A stretch of DNA of 64,000 nucleotides from Leptolyngbya sp. NIES-3755 (GCA_001548435.1 AP017308.1:1993030-2057029), one strand, 5' to 3'. Counted from the first letter of the stretch, positions 18,121 to 27,660 are shown. Translations and numbers: made by a program. The notes: generated from the letters alone by a model not told the origin.

Positions 18121-18678
18121 CTATCGCAAAGAAGGCATTCGATCTCGCAAACTGGCTCCCGTTCGTCCAGTCATCAGCCAAACGATCGAGCGTCCTACAT
18201 CCCGTAGAATTCGCAGTTTTGATTCTTGGCGTTGCTCTCCAGACACTTTAATCGGGGTAAACGTAATTCCCTGGCTTCCAAAGACAACCGTCGCGATCGC
18301 TTTTGCTCGCGGCATATGATAATCCGAGGTCACAATGTACACATGTCGGATACCAAGCCGCTGAAAGTCTGGAACAACTGTTGTGAAATTCGTCACGGTA
18401 TCAGTGGCGCGTCTATCCAGGTAAAAGTGGGAGATTCCGGCGGCTTTAAAGAGGTAATCTTCTGAAGTTCCCGTCGAAACCCAAATCTTGAGCGATGGAT
18501 TTTTCTGGGCTAGCTGTATTGCGGACACTTCTCGATCTGAGCTTCCGCCCAGAACTAAAATGATTTCTGGAGCGGGTGCTTGTTGTCGCGCTAGCGTGAG
18601 ACGCACTGGAATGTACCCTACGCCAAGGATAACGGCAGCAGAAATCACGCACCGAAGCCATCGAATATGAGTAAGCAC
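18121..18678 (-). CDS. YdcF-family (DUF218) protein, copy 2
   Basis: The protein has 185 residues starting at GTG 18678. It has a hydrophobic N-terminal segment followed by LVLGGSSDRE, RRATDTVTNF and VTSDYHMPRA. The close match in order and spacing to the gene at 17526-18074 shows a tandem duplication. The C-termini diverge slightly but both end in a GRTGA(V/S)L segment. The pair probably acts at the membrane on envelope or glycan metabolism, as suggested only by context. No residue loss that would suggest a dead copy is visible. Confidence 0.85.
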   Translation of the reverse strand: MLTHIRWLRCVISAAVILGVGYIPVRLTLARQQAPAPEIILVLGGSSDREVSAIQLAQKNPSLKIWVSTGTSEDYLFKAAGISHFYLDRRATDTVTNFTTVVPDFQRLGIRHVYIVTSDYHMPRAKAIATVVFGSQGITFTPIKVSGEQRQESKLRILRDVGRSIVWLMTGRTGASLRDRMPSLR

Positions 18679-18734
18679 GGTAGACCCTGAACACTGGTAG
18701 AAAACCCAACCCCAGTGTACCTGGTTTCATCATT

Positions 18735-19493
18735 TTACGAACCCTTCTCCGCTTGAATCAGATGGATCGATAACAAGATTTCAGCCAGAACGCGCTGAAA
18801 AGCGTAGTACCATCCTGCCCATCCATCCAGAATGCCGCGTTTGAGAACAAGGCAATAAATCAAGATGACAAAAGGAGCGAGAATTTTCGTTTTGCGAATG
18901 CGATCGCCCAAGCTCAATTCACGAGCAGGAAGCGAAAGCAGTTTTTTCACTTCTAACACCATGTAGCGCTCCTGTGCCCATAACCAACGAGCCATCGGCT
19001 TACGATCGTCATGGTAGATCGGTGAAGTTAACGTGCTGGATCTGCCTTGAACTTCGAGCAGTTGAGTATGACCATCATCGATATAAGTGGCTTTCTTACG
19101 GCGAAAAAGAGCTTGTCTCGGTGGTAAAAGGGTTCCCCGTAAGGGTTTGCCGAAGACGCAGTACTTGAATCGAATGAAAAAACCATTGATCGCCTCGTCA
19201 GCACGAAGCGATCGGATTTCATCAATCAATTCGTCAGACAGCACGTAATCCGCATCGAGTGAGAGAACCCATTCTGACTGAACTTTATCTAAGCCATAGT
19301 TCCACTGTTGAGCGTGAGTGTCAAATGGGCGAGTAAAAATCTCGACTTGCGGATAGAGACTTAAAATGTCGATCGTGTCATCGGTGCTGCCGCTATCGAT
19401 CACGACAATTCGCTTTGCCCAAGTCAGTTGTTCCAGCGTTCGACGAAGATTAGCAGCTTCGTTATAGGTAAGAATCAGCGGTGTGATTTCCAT
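18735..19493 (-). CDS. Glycosyltransferase family 2 (WaaE/KdtX-like)
   Basis: The protein has 252 residues. The GT-A domain shows PLILTYNEAANL, VVIDSGSTD and LSLDADY (about 77-83). The charged C-terminal part ends with a hydrophobic stretch (about 205-225). The compact NEAANLRRTL form matches the family that includes LPS core beta-glucosyltransferases such as WaaE. It abuts the paralogue of the + strand GT2 gene: its ATG at 19493 directly follows the TAG of that gene, without spacing. The substrate is unknown. Confidence 0.88.
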   Translation of the reverse strand: MEITPLILTYNEAANLRRTLEQLTWAKRIVVIDSGSTDDTIDILSLYPQVEIFTRPFDTHAQQWNYGLDKVQSEWVLSLDADYVLSDELIDEIRSLRADEAINGFFIRFKYCVFGKPLRGTLLPPRQALFRRKKATYIDDGHTQLLEVQGRSSTLTSPIYHDDRKPMARWLWAQERYMVLEVKKLLSLPARELSLGDRIRKTKILAPFVILIYCLVLKRGILDGWAGWYYAFQRVLAEILLSIHLIQAEKGS

Positions 19494-20426
19494 CTAAGCG
19501 ACTCCTTCATATTTAGGTCGATTTTGCTTGATTTTGTAGAGCTTGTAGTACGTACTCCATCTCAGAGCTTTACGCTCCAAGTAGATCGATCGAGCAGCAG
19601 TCATGAGTTCTCTAACCAGCCATTGCGGTCCTTTTTCGAGTCGCTTCTTGCGCTTGTAGCAAAGCGTTTGGTGAGTCCAGAAATAAAGTAGGACATGGAG
19701 TGGAATAGTACATAACATCAGCAATAAAGGCTGATTATAAAGAGCTGCATAGCACTTATTTCGGTAGGAATTGCTCAAGCACTTTAAGGGATCTCGACCG
19801 ACTGAGGAATGATGATGCACAATAATCGAATCGGGCAGATAAACGACGTAATATCCTCGATCAAGCATTCGTGCACACAGTTCTGCTTCCTCATAATAAG
19901 CAACGAAAATCTCTCGATATCCACCCAGCTCAACAAAGATGTCGCGGCGCAAAACGTGACCGTATCCGATGTACCAGGGGTTATAGCAGTTATAGGACTG
20001 TGGAGAAGGTTGTCCTGGGAATAAAGTTCTTTCACTCGTCATCTGAGAAAACGCGATCGCGCCAATTCGCGAGTCGGTCTCTAAGACCTGGATGGCAGCT
20101 TCAATGCTTGCTGCATCAAACAACTCCGCATCATCGTCAATCCCCAGCACGTAAGAAGCTTTAGCGAGCTTGACCATCTGGTTACGCGCTGCTGGACAGC
20201 CTTGATTTTGCTCATTGCGAAATAAGGAGATTTTAGAAGTAAGGTCGGGATCAACTTTCTCGAAGAGATAAGTTGCAACCGGAATTTCAGACGCATCATC
20301 TAGAACAATCACCTCGAATTCGACTTGCTTCAGCAACTCGAAAGAGTTGATGCACCGCACGATATCATTGGGGCGGTTGCGTGTGGCAACGCAAATTGAA
20401 AGAATTGGAATGGGGTTGAGAGTCAT
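19494..20426 (-). CDS. Glycosyltransferase family 2, paralogue of the gene at 4190
   Basis: The protein has 310 residues. Its N-terminus (LSICVATRNRPNDIVRC) and central part (AYYEEAELCARMLDRGYY) match the 309-residue protein at 4190-5119 almost motif for motif, including the DDDAELF metal site and a C-terminal KWSTYYKL(Y)KIKQ-like tail (here RWSTYYKLYKIKQ). The two genes lie on opposite strands, 15 kb apart. Both should use a similar donor with different acceptors. The protein has a single predicted hydrophobic stretch near 240. It directly precedes the gene at 18735-19493. Confidence 0.9.
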   Translation of the reverse strand: MTLNPIPILSICVATRNRPNDIVRCINSFELLKQVEFEVIVLDDASEIPVATYLFEKVDPDLTSKISLFRNEQNQGCPAARNQMVKLAKASYVLGIDDDAELFDAASIEAAIQVLETDSRIGAIAFSQMTSERTLFPGQPSPQSYNCYNPWYIGYGHVLRRDIFVELGGYREIFVAYYEEAELCARMLDRGYYVVYLPDSIIVHHHSSVGRDPLKCLSNSYRNKCYAALYNQPLLLMLCTIPLHVLLYFWTHQTLCYKRKKRLEKGPQWLVRELMTAARSIYLERKALRWSTYYKLYKIKQNRPKYEGVA

Positions 20427-20488
20427 GTTAAGTTCCTAAGTTCATCCCTTCAGAAATCGGCGTAGAACGGGTCAAAGCATCGCAGCAC

Positions 20489-21679
20489 TTACTGGGATTG
20501 AGATGAGAGGGGCGGGGAAGGCTGGAGGATATTGTTGTAAATCTGGTGTAACTTGCTAGCGATTTGATCCCAGGTGTAGTGTTGAAGAATGAACTCGTGA
20601 GCGCGTTGTCCGAGTGCGTCCGCAGAGTCGCGATTTGCAAGTCGGAGTTGCATTGCTTTTGCGATCGCATCTGCATCAATTTCAACAACATCGGCGGCAT
20701 TCGCGATCGCCGCTTCGGGAAAGTTGCATCCGGTTGTAAAAATACAGGGCAACCCCGATGCCATTCCCTCTAACACAGACAGACTAAACCCTTCTGAATA
20801 AGAAGGAGCGACATAGAGATGCACCGCCGCAAATGCGGCATATTTCAGTTCTCCGGTTAGCATTCCGGCGAATGTCGTCGCTTCGAGGCATCCTGCTTGT
20901 TCAAAATAAGATTGGGCAGTCGGTAAAAAGCCGGTATTATCGGGTCCCGCCACTACAAGATGCGTATGAGGAAATTGAGCATGAACTTGAGCAAAAGCAG
21001 GCGCTAAAAGATCCAATCCTTTTTTCGGGTCAATCCGTCCTAGAAACAAAATCAGGGTTTTGCCGCGCAAGGCTGGAAACCGTCGATAAAACAGTTCGGC
21101 ATCAGGTAAGCTTTCAAAGTCCTGCCGGTCCACACCATTCGGAACAATCATTAATGGAGTTGGCAGAAGCAGAGGTTGAATCCCCTCTGCTTCTGCTTGA
21201 GACAGCATTTGAATCACACTCGCTTTTCGCAGACTGGGACGCTCGATCAAAGTATAGTACAGCTTTTTCTTTAGCCCTTTGTATTCCAGCGCCCACGGTT
21301 CTAGCATTCCTTGAGGATTGATCACATAAGGAATGCGGTAGCATTGACACAGCCAATGCGCGATCGCGATAGGGTAAGTAAAGAGTGAAATGGTATGCAC
21401 TAAGTCATACTCTCGGATGTGCTGAAACAGCCAAGTCGTCAGAGAGTAGCTAAATTTATATTCACTTAACCGCCAGCGCGGAAAGTATTGAATCCGATAA
21501 GTGTCTTTCTGCTGCCAAGTATGCAGAGGTACTTCTAAATTAGTCGAACCATTTGCATTTGTGGTGATCACATCAATCTGAAGATTGCGATCGCCAAGTG
21601 CTTTTGCAAGTTCCAGGACTAATTTAGAGGTTCCCCCGTAGACCAGACCGACTGCGGGAATGACGATTAGAACTTTCAT
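20489..21679 (-). CDS. Glycosyltransferase family 4
   Basis: The protein has 396 residues. The N-terminal domain has a glycine-rich opening (PAVGLVYGGTSKLVLELAKAL), and the C-terminal domain shows FLGRIDPKKGLDLL, PSYSEGFSLSVLEGMASGLP and FTTGCNFPEA. This is a typical GT-B retaining enzyme with the EX7E region in SEGFSLSVLEGM. It is followed by a 62-base gap before the next minus-strand gene. The C-terminus is Pro/Ser-rich. Cytoplasmic, donor unknown. Confidence 0.9.
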   Translation of the reverse strand: MKVLIVIPAVGLVYGGTSKLVLELAKALGDRNLQIDVITTNANGSTNLEVPLHTWQQKDTYRIQYFPRWRLSEYKFSYSLTTWLFQHIREYDLVHTISLFTYPIAIAHWLCQCYRIPYVINPQGMLEPWALEYKGLKKKLYYTLIERPSLRKASVIQMLSQAEAEGIQPLLLPTPLMIVPNGVDRQDFESLPDAELFYRRFPALRGKTLILFLGRIDPKKGLDLLAPAFAQVHAQFPHTHLVVAGPDNTGFLPTAQSYFEQAGCLEATTFAGMLTGELKYAAFAAVHLYVAPSYSEGFSLSVLEGMASGLPCIFTTGCNFPEAAIANAADVVEIDADAIAKAMQLRLANRDSADALGQRAHEFILQHYTWDQIASKLHQIYNNILQPSPPLSSQSQ

Positions 21680-21688
21680 GCTCCACCT

Positions 21689-22825
21689 TCACTTCGATAC
21701 CGACTGAACCGCTTGATATAAACCCTGAGCAAAATGACTCGGAGAAAACTTTTGAATATGCGCCAAAGCTGCGTTTCCCATGATTTTGACGCGTGCTTCA
21801 TCCGCGCTAATCTGAGTCATTAACTGCTGCATCTGTTCGACCCGATCTGGGTCAAATCCCCATCCCGTCACTCCTTCAATCACTAAGTCCTCAAAACATC
21901 CACAGCGATTGGAAACCAAAACAGGTAGACCTGCTGCCATTGCTTCATTGACAACCAATCCCCATTGTTCTTGATAGCTAGCGTGGATAAAACAATGGGC
22001 ATGAGCAAAATAAGGCATCAATTCATCCTGTTGAAGAAAGCCTGGTAAATGAATGCGATCGCTCAGTCCCAACTCATCGATCTGCTGCTCAAGTTGAGGT
22101 CGCAATTCGCCATCTCCACATAAAACAAGATCCCAGGGGTTTGCTGCTTGCTGAACGTAAGCGGCATAAGCCGTAATTAAATTAGGTAAGTTCTTTTTCT
22201 CAATGAATCGGTTGATCGATAAGAAAAAAGGAGCCTTGATCGGATTCGGCAACGATCGCAACCGATCGGGATGAAACACGTCATTGCCGACCACGTTATA
22301 CCCGGTAAAGATCACGTCACTGGGCATCTTAAGTTTCAGCAAATATCGTTTCTGGGGCTGTCCTCCCACTAATGCTGCTTGATAGTAATTGACCAAGTGC
22401 TGCTTGATTTGCTCTTTCAAGCCTTGGCGAGGAGCATCATCTTCTTTAGAAGCTGATAAAAGAATGGCAGGCTTGCGGTGCCAACGGCTCCAACCTAATG
22501 CGGCTAACATTCCAGGCTGAAAATATCCTGCGATCGCGACGACATCTGGATTAACTTTCGATAAGACACTGCAAACAGAAGGGACTAGTCGGCTGACTTT
22601 TACAGATTGGAGCGGTTGATCTTGAATCACCGTCACAAACGGACAGTCGGATTGTTCAACTGTGGCTTCCCAGGCATAATCGGCATCGGCGCGAGCGAGT
22701 TCAATTCCAACACACTGCATTCCAGATTCTGTACATAACGCATGAAACCGATTGACTCTCGCGAAATGGTAAGGACCATAGCTTGAGAAGAGAATCGCGA
22801 TTTTTAATTGTTCTTGCATCTTCAC
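21689..22825 (-). CDS. Glycosyltransferase family 4
   Basis: The protein has 378 residues. The start MKMQEQLKIAILFSSYGPYHFARV gives the first Rossmann strand; the donor domain contains FLSINRFIEKKNLP, VLCGDGELR, HASYQEQWGLVVNEAMAAGLPV and SNRCGC. Its ATG overlaps the stop of the upstream polymerase-like gene by 4 bases (22822-22825), and the next gene begins 9 bases downstream, so it belongs to a tight operon. No membrane span is seen. Donor unknown. Confidence 0.9.
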   Translation of the reverse strand: MKMQEQLKIAILFSSYGPYHFARVNRFHALCTESGMQCVGIELARADADYAWEATVEQSDCPFVTVIQDQPLQSVKVSRLVPSVCSVLSKVNPDVVAIAGYFQPGMLAALGWSRWHRKPAILLSASKEDDAPRQGLKEQIKQHLVNYYQAALVGGQPQKRYLLKLKMPSDVIFTGYNVVGNDVFHPDRLRSLPNPIKAPFFLSINRFIEKKNLPNLITAYAAYVQQAANPWDLVLCGDGELRPQLEQQIDELGLSDRIHLPGFLQQDELMPYFAHAHCFIHASYQEQWGLVVNEAMAAGLPVLVSNRCGCFEDLVIEGVTGWGFDPDRVEQMQQLMTQISADEARVKIMGNAALAHIQKFSPSHFAQGLYQAVQSVSK

Positions 22826-24096
22826 AATCGAGGAACATAGTTGAGTTTAGAAGTAGGAACCTTGCGACGGGCATAAAGCGCTACACCTAAAACGAAGATA
22901 GTGTAGAAGACAAAATCTGAGAGACAGGTTCCAGTCCCATGCGTTACCGCCTTCATCGAGCCAGAGAGAAAGGTAATATAAAGCACCTGACTCAGAATAG
23001 AATCATGCCTAACTGCTGAGACCCAAAGCGTTTTGATAAGAAGACCAAGCACAACAAAGACTAAGCAACCAAAATAATCAAATTCTCGGAACGTATCAGC
23101 AATTCCTGTAGGCACTAAGCCTGGATTCGGAACGTAATTATAAAGCGCTCTTAGGTCAAGCTCTTGTAGTCTGAGCATTAAGCCTTCTTTTAAATCTGAA
23201 CCCAATAGCTGTGCTGGAATAAAGCGAAAGACCAGAATATTCCAGTAGCCTGTGCCGTAACCGTACTGTTGAGTTTTAATAGTTGCATCAATCTGTAATG
23301 CAGCATATTCAAGTTCTAGATCACTTGCGTTGCCGACTACATTTTTGAGATTTTCAATCGGCTTTAAATTCCAAAGCTGATCCCAATTGCCCGATGAAGC
23401 CACTGAGCGGTACTGACCAATCAGCGGAATGGCGAGTAGGGCAAAAATCACGGCTGCGATCGCTAAGGGTCGCGGCACCGTCCATCGTTTGCGGAAAAAT
23501 AATGCCAGTCCGATTGTGAGTAGGAACGTTGCGATCGTCTCACGTCGTCCGAAAGCAATGATGCGATAAACCGGAATCACACAAGCGAAAAGAGTCGCAG
23601 CGATATTCGTAAAATTAGGACGCTTTAAGGTGAGAAGGAGAAGAATCGCCAACCCAGGAACAGATAAGTGAGAAAAAGTAGAGTAAATGGTACGAAGCCC
23701 AGTGAGTTGCCCGCGTGCATTGAGGGTGAGTTCGGTCGCTAAGGCGAGTCTTGAGAAAAAGAAGCCAAGAACTGCTAACAATAGCCCTCCCTGAAAAAGC
23801 TTCTTTTCGTTTGTCGGAAAGCTTAATGCTTTTACAACCTTGGCAGAGGTGGGTAAAGCATAACTGAGCAAGCACATCAGTAAGCAGAGCGCTGACATGA
23901 GTAGTGCTCTTTCCAGGACTTTTGGGCTGGGGAGAATCGGGTTGAGAATTAGTGAAATTCCCTGGGGCACAAGGAATGCTGCAAAGATGCCCGCCATTAC
24001 AAAAGGAAATTGATAGATCCGGGATGGACGATCGACGCTCCACCCGATCCCAGCAATACAGAGAAGAATAATGACTGCAAGATAAATTGTTGACAT
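22822..24096 (-). CDS. O-antigen polymerase/ligase-like membrane protein
   Basis: The 424-residue protein has about 10-12 predicted membrane segments. A long loop between about 240 and 340 lies outside the membrane and contains YGYGTGYWNIL and PTGIADTFREFDYFG. The layout fits Wzy polymerases or WaaL-like ligases: many spans, a large periplasmic loop, and Arg and Glu residues in the loops (FGRRETIATFL). Wzy joins repeat units on the periplasmic side after a Wzx flippase; no Wzx is seen in this window, so its partner is unclear. It shares a 4-base overlap with the GT4 gene. Confidence 0.72.
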   Translation of the reverse strand: MSTIYLAVIILLCIAGIGWSVDRPSRIYQFPFVMAGIFAAFLVPQGISLILNPILPSPKVLERALLMSALCLLMCLLSYALPTSAKVVKALSFPTNEKKLFQGGLLLAVLGFFFSRLALATELTLNARGQLTGLRTIYSTFSHLSVPGLAILLLLTLKRPNFTNIAATLFACVIPVYRIIAFGRRETIATFLLTIGLALFFRKRWTVPRPLAIAAVIFALLAIPLIGQYRSVASSGNWDQLWNLKPIENLKNVVGNASDLELEYAALQIDATIKTQQYGYGTGYWNILVFRFIPAQLLGSDLKEGLMLRLQELDLRALYNYVPNPGLVPTGIADTFREFDYFGCLVFVVLGLLIKTLWVSAVRHDSILSQVLYITFLSGSMKAVTHGTGTCLSDFVFYTIFVLGVALYARRKVPTSKLNYVPRL

Positions 24097-24116
24097 CGTT
24101 CTTGAATTAATCTGGA

Positions 24117-25376
24117 CTAAACAACAGAGATCGAGGCAGCAGGCGGAGATAGAGCATCAACTGTATCCGGAACCAGGTGAGAAATTAGCGCCGTCGAAAA
24201 CTTTTCTGCCAGATTAAGTTGGGTCAATTCGTTCATCTTTTCAAGCTTGCACAAGTCCTCGATCGACGAATTCAGCATTTGATCAATCCCCCGCGCAATT
24301 GCGATCGCGTCTTCTGACTGAACCGCTAAACCAAGCTCGTACTGCTCAGTTAATCTACCCATCAGACCATAGTTTGAACTGAGAACAGGTTTTTGAGCTG
24401 CTGCTGCTTGTAGTAAGATTCCACTCATTCCGACATGGCGCTGATACGGCGCGAGAACGATATCAGCAAGCTGGAAATAAGCGCTAACTTCGGACTCGGT
24501 GACATAGCGTTCATCTAGAATGATCTGAGCAGTGGTCTGAGGCGCTATCGTCTCAATCTGTGCATGAATACCCGATCGCTCTGAGGCTGGAATTTCTCCG
24601 ACAATCAGTAAGCAAATTTTTTCGCAGGTTGCTGGATCGAGATGCTGAATCGATTCGAGCAATTGATGGATTCCCTTACGTCCGCTGACTCTGCCAAATA
24701 ACAGCAGAATCTTACGATCGCGCTCGATTCCCAATTCCGATCGCAAATCTTGCTCGATCAGGGCATGATCAATCTTAATCGGATCAGATAAATGAATGGC
24801 TTTGACCGGACTAAGCGCTGAGATTGCATCGATCGCATAGGGATCAATGCAAAATAACGAATTGAGTTGTCCGGATCGAAGACTCAGCGTTAACAATAGC
24901 TTCTGTCGCCATTGTCGAATTGCTTCTTTCCAAGTCGGGCGAAAGTTGCCAAACTCGGCATAGTGAAAGGTCGGTCTGAAATAGATCCCCGATACCGGAC
25001 ACGGTGAACGCTTGCCAAAGACGATCGGAAGTTGAAACGGATCAAAATACATCAGCAATCCTTGTGTTGCTTGCAGCCTTGTGGCGTAGTGACAAAAAAT
25101 ATCCCACTCCGCAAACGCACGCGCAATCGATGAACGTTGACGTTTAATGTTTGCAAGCTCTTCAGCAGAAATCGGGAACAAATGGATACTTTGATCCGCA
25201 CTTTGGCGAATTAAATCGACCACTTCAGCGTGCTGCTCGACAAATTGAGGAGCAACGACAAGACTGAGACTCGCTGGAACATTAAGGCGCTTCCAATCGC
25301 TGACAAAGTTCCAGAGATACGCTCCATGATGTCCTCCAACGGCTAAGTCAAATAAGATAAGTTGATTGTGCTGCAT
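24117..25376 (-). CDS. Glycosyltransferase family 4
   Basis: The protein has 419 residues. The donor domain carries LLFGRVSGRKGIHQLLES, LLIVGEIP and the EX7E-like region within VGMSGILLQAAAAQKPVLSS. The N-terminal segment LFDLAVGGHHGAYLW is a glycine-rich loop typical of family 4. Unusually, the second Glu position is replaced by a Gln/Ala-rich segment (ILLQAAAAQ), so the catalytic role of that site needs caution. It is followed closely by another GT4 gene at 25382, leaving only 5 bases. Confidence 0.85.
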   Translation of the reverse strand: MQHNQLILFDLAVGGHHGAYLWNFVSDWKRLNVPASLSLVVAPQFVEQHAEVVDLIRQSADQSIHLFPISAEELANIKRQRSSIARAFAEWDIFCHYATRLQATQGLLMYFDPFQLPIVFGKRSPCPVSGIYFRPTFHYAEFGNFRPTWKEAIRQWRQKLLLTLSLRSGQLNSLFCIDPYAIDAISALSPVKAIHLSDPIKIDHALIEQDLRSELGIERDRKILLLFGRVSGRKGIHQLLESIQHLDPATCEKICLLIVGEIPASERSGIHAQIETIAPQTTAQIILDERYVTESEVSAYFQLADIVLAPYQRHVGMSGILLQAAAAQKPVLSSNYGLMGRLTEQYELGLAVQSEDAIAIARGIDQMLNSSIEDLCKLEKMNELTQLNLAEKFSTALISHLVPDTVDALSPPAASISVV

Positions 25377-25381
25377 GATTT

Positions 25382-26500
25382 CTACCCAACCGGAACCAAG
25401 GCTTTCGACAGTTCTAAATAAGCGTTTGCAGTTTTACAGATCGAATATTCGCTCAAATCTCGCTGCCATCGTCGCATTGCTCCAGCCTGCACGACATCAC
25501 CGATACACTGGACAAACTCATCGACCTGATGCGGCGAAATTAAATGAACTCCTGAAAACGCTGTACCAAATTGAAAAGGTTCAATCTCTGAAGCGATAAC
25601 AGTGATCCCACTTGCCAGCGCTTCGATAAAAGCAACACTATGCGCTTCAATTAACGAAGGCATTAAGTAAATATCAGCCGCAGCCAAAAGTGCAGGAATA
25701 TCCGATCGCACTCCCAGAAATAGAACCTGTCCAGTTAAACCAAGGCGATCGACTTGCTGTTTGAGATCTGCCTCGTATGCAGGATCTTGAGAGATTCCAA
25801 CAAAACAGAGCTTACCGAGAACATTAAACCGCTTCAGTGCTTCAGAAAATGCCGCTAAAGAGTGGTGTTGCTGCTTGGTTGAAGCAATCCGTCCGACTTG
25901 TAGAAACACAATCTGTTGATCATCGGCGTTGAAAATCTTTTTTCTCACCTCAGCGCGATCGCACTTCGGCGCAAGAAAAGCCTCTAGCTGAATCCCATTC
26001 GCGATCGTCTGCGGTTTGATTTTTGATCGAATCCGACGCTGATAGTTTTCTGCACTCGTTTCAGATACAGAGACGATTCCAGCAGGCAAAGGAGCCAGCC
26101 AACGCTCAAACAGCCTGAAATAGTCGGAGGCATAGTCATCTTGAGACCCATCGTGTAGAACGCTGACAACAGGGATTTTTCGCAGTCCAGCTAGTACTGC
26201 ATAACGAGCATAAAAACTCGGAATCACTGCATGAGCAAAGACCACATCAGGAGCAAATTGTTTGAACGCTTGGATGAGGAACTGTAGACGCTGCCACTGA
26301 TTGAGACCTCGATCGGGGAAGTTGAGCATTACCCCGATCGAGGCTAACTCTTGCTGAGCGATCGCAAAAGACTGGTCAGGAGGCATGATTGCGACAATGC
26401 TGATTTGATGTCCTTCAGGGATGTGCTTTCTCGCTAAGTTAGAGACTAAGACTTCAGCCCCAGAGAAGCGAGGAATGTAAATGACATGGCAAATTTTCAT
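25382..26500 (-). CDS. Glycosyltransferase family 4
   Basis: The protein has 372 residues. It opens with ICHVIYIPRFSGAEVLVSNLA, and the donor domain holds LQVGRIASTKQQHHSLAA, LFLGVRSDIPALLAAADIY and MPSLIEAHSVAFIEALASGI, which is the EX7E segment. The pattern closely follows the CapM/PglA-like family. It begins 27 bases downstream of the gene at 26528 and ends 5 bases before the start of the next gene, consistent with one operon. Cytoplasmic; donor unknown. Confidence 0.9.
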   Translation of the reverse strand: MKICHVIYIPRFSGAEVLVSNLARKHIPEGHQISIVAIMPPDQSFAIAQQELASIGVMLNFPDRGLNQWQRLQFLIQAFKQFAPDVVFAHAVIPSFYARYAVLAGLRKIPVVSVLHDGSQDDYASDYFRLFERWLAPLPAGIVSVSETSAENYQRRIRSKIKPQTIANGIQLEAFLAPKCDRAEVRKKIFNADDQQIVFLQVGRIASTKQQHHSLAAFSEALKRFNVLGKLCFVGISQDPAYEADLKQQVDRLGLTGQVLFLGVRSDIPALLAAADIYLMPSLIEAHSVAFIEALASGITVIASEIEPFQFGTAFSGVHLISPHQVDEFVQCIGDVVQAGAMRRWQRDLSEYSICKTANAYLELSKALVPVG

Positions 26501-26527
26501 AGAATTACTGGCGATATTGCAATCTCG

Positions 26528-27634
26528 TTAAACCTGACTAGAATCCGTCATCTGCCGTACACACTCAATAAACCGTTTCTCTGCATCGACAGGACGCTGC
26601 GGCAGATCAGGCATTTCAAAAGATTGCAACAATAAAGCCGCTAACTCTGGCAAGGTGTCATAGCAATGAATACCAGAGAAACAGTATGCACTTCTGGCGG
26701 CGACACTATTTGCAATCAGTGGAACCCCTGCAATCAGCAATTCAGGAATCCGGGTCAACGCACCTGCCGCAGCCTTTTGATGAACTAAAGCAACGGTCGC
26801 ATGAGTTAAGAACTGATTTAATTCTTCTGGGGTCACAGCCCCGTGAACAACAAAGTCATCGTGTTTGCAATAGGGTTGGAGCAACTGAGTTTGATAGCCA
26901 ACAATATCTACTGTGAACGCTTGCTGTTCTCGTAGGTGATGTAGCCATTGAATCTGCTCGACCATGCCTTGAAAAGTAGGAATATTACCAGCACTGCCTA
27001 AAATCAACAAGTTTTTTTTCGGTGATGTTTTGCGAAGTGTTCTCACTTCTAACAGCCGTTCTACGATCGACGCTGGAGGGTAATACGGCAAAAAGTCTGC
27101 ATTGATACCTCTGAGTTTTAGAAGCCACTGTTCCTCACGCGAAATACAAAAGACCACTTGTGCTGCCCGTAGAGACTCGATTTCTTGGTCAAAATTTTGA
27201 TGAAAGTGCTGCGGAGGAAGAACAAAGCAGTCCAGATTATGAGGGACAGCAATCACCTTAAATCCGCGTTGTTTGGCAATATAAGGCGCAGTAGAATGCT
27301 TGGTTGTTTCCCAGATCAGGACTTTGCTGCCGTTGTGCTGCTTGATGGCTTCACTGTAAATTTGACTTTGAAAACCGAACTTAACGATTTCAGCAGGAGG
27401 TGTGATTCTGCTGAGTGAGTGTTTCACCACAAATGGCAGCGTTTTATAATTCAATAGCGCTTTGAATCCTGCCTGATACCGTTCGATCTGAGTGTTGAAT
27501 CTTGGCTTCTCCATCACGGCAATCTTCAGATTAGCTTGCTCTAGCAGTTCAAAGAGTTGACTTGTGCGGTGATCGCCGCCATGTCCATTGATCCCTGCGG
27601 TGTAGAAAGCGTCTATCAGAACGGTCTGGGTCAT
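26528..27634 (-). CDS. Glycosyltransferase family 4-like
   Basis: The protein has 368 residues in a GT-B layout, with ILGSAGNIPTFQGMVEQI and FLTHATVALVHQKAAAGALTR in the C-terminal domain and IAVPHNLDCF in the first domain. The retaining EX7E pair is less clear than in the neighbours: RIPELLIAGVPLIANSV has only one obvious acidic residue. It therefore belongs to a divergent branch, perhaps one that binds but transfers slowly, or uses another residue. It is co-directional with its neighbours, with gaps of 27 and 26 bases. Confidence 0.75.
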   Translation of the reverse strand: MTQTVLIDAFYTAGINGHGGDHRTSQLFELLEQANLKIAVMEKPRFNTQIERYQAGFKALLNYKTLPFVVKHSLSRITPPAEIVKFGFQSQIYSEAIKQHNGSKVLIWETTKHSTAPYIAKQRGFKVIAVPHNLDCFVLPPQHFHQNFDQEIESLRAAQVVFCISREEQWLLKLRGINADFLPYYPPASIVERLLEVRTLRKTSPKKNLLILGSAGNIPTFQGMVEQIQWLHHLREQQAFTVDIVGYQTQLLQPYCKHDDFVVHGAVTPEELNQFLTHATVALVHQKAAAGALTRIPELLIAGVPLIANSVAARSAYCFSGIHCYDTLPELAALLLQSFEMPDLPQRPVDAEKRFIECVRQMTDSSQV

Positions 27635-27660
27635 GGGTATTGATATGGGATAAAAAATAA

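Noticed and set aside
20833-21321. 162-residue + strand open frame
   Set aside because: Lies wholly inside a well-supported GT4 gene on the other strand and has no recognisable motif.
23615-24043. 142-residue minus-strand open frame
   Set aside because: Out-of-frame shadow of the polymerase-like membrane protein gene.
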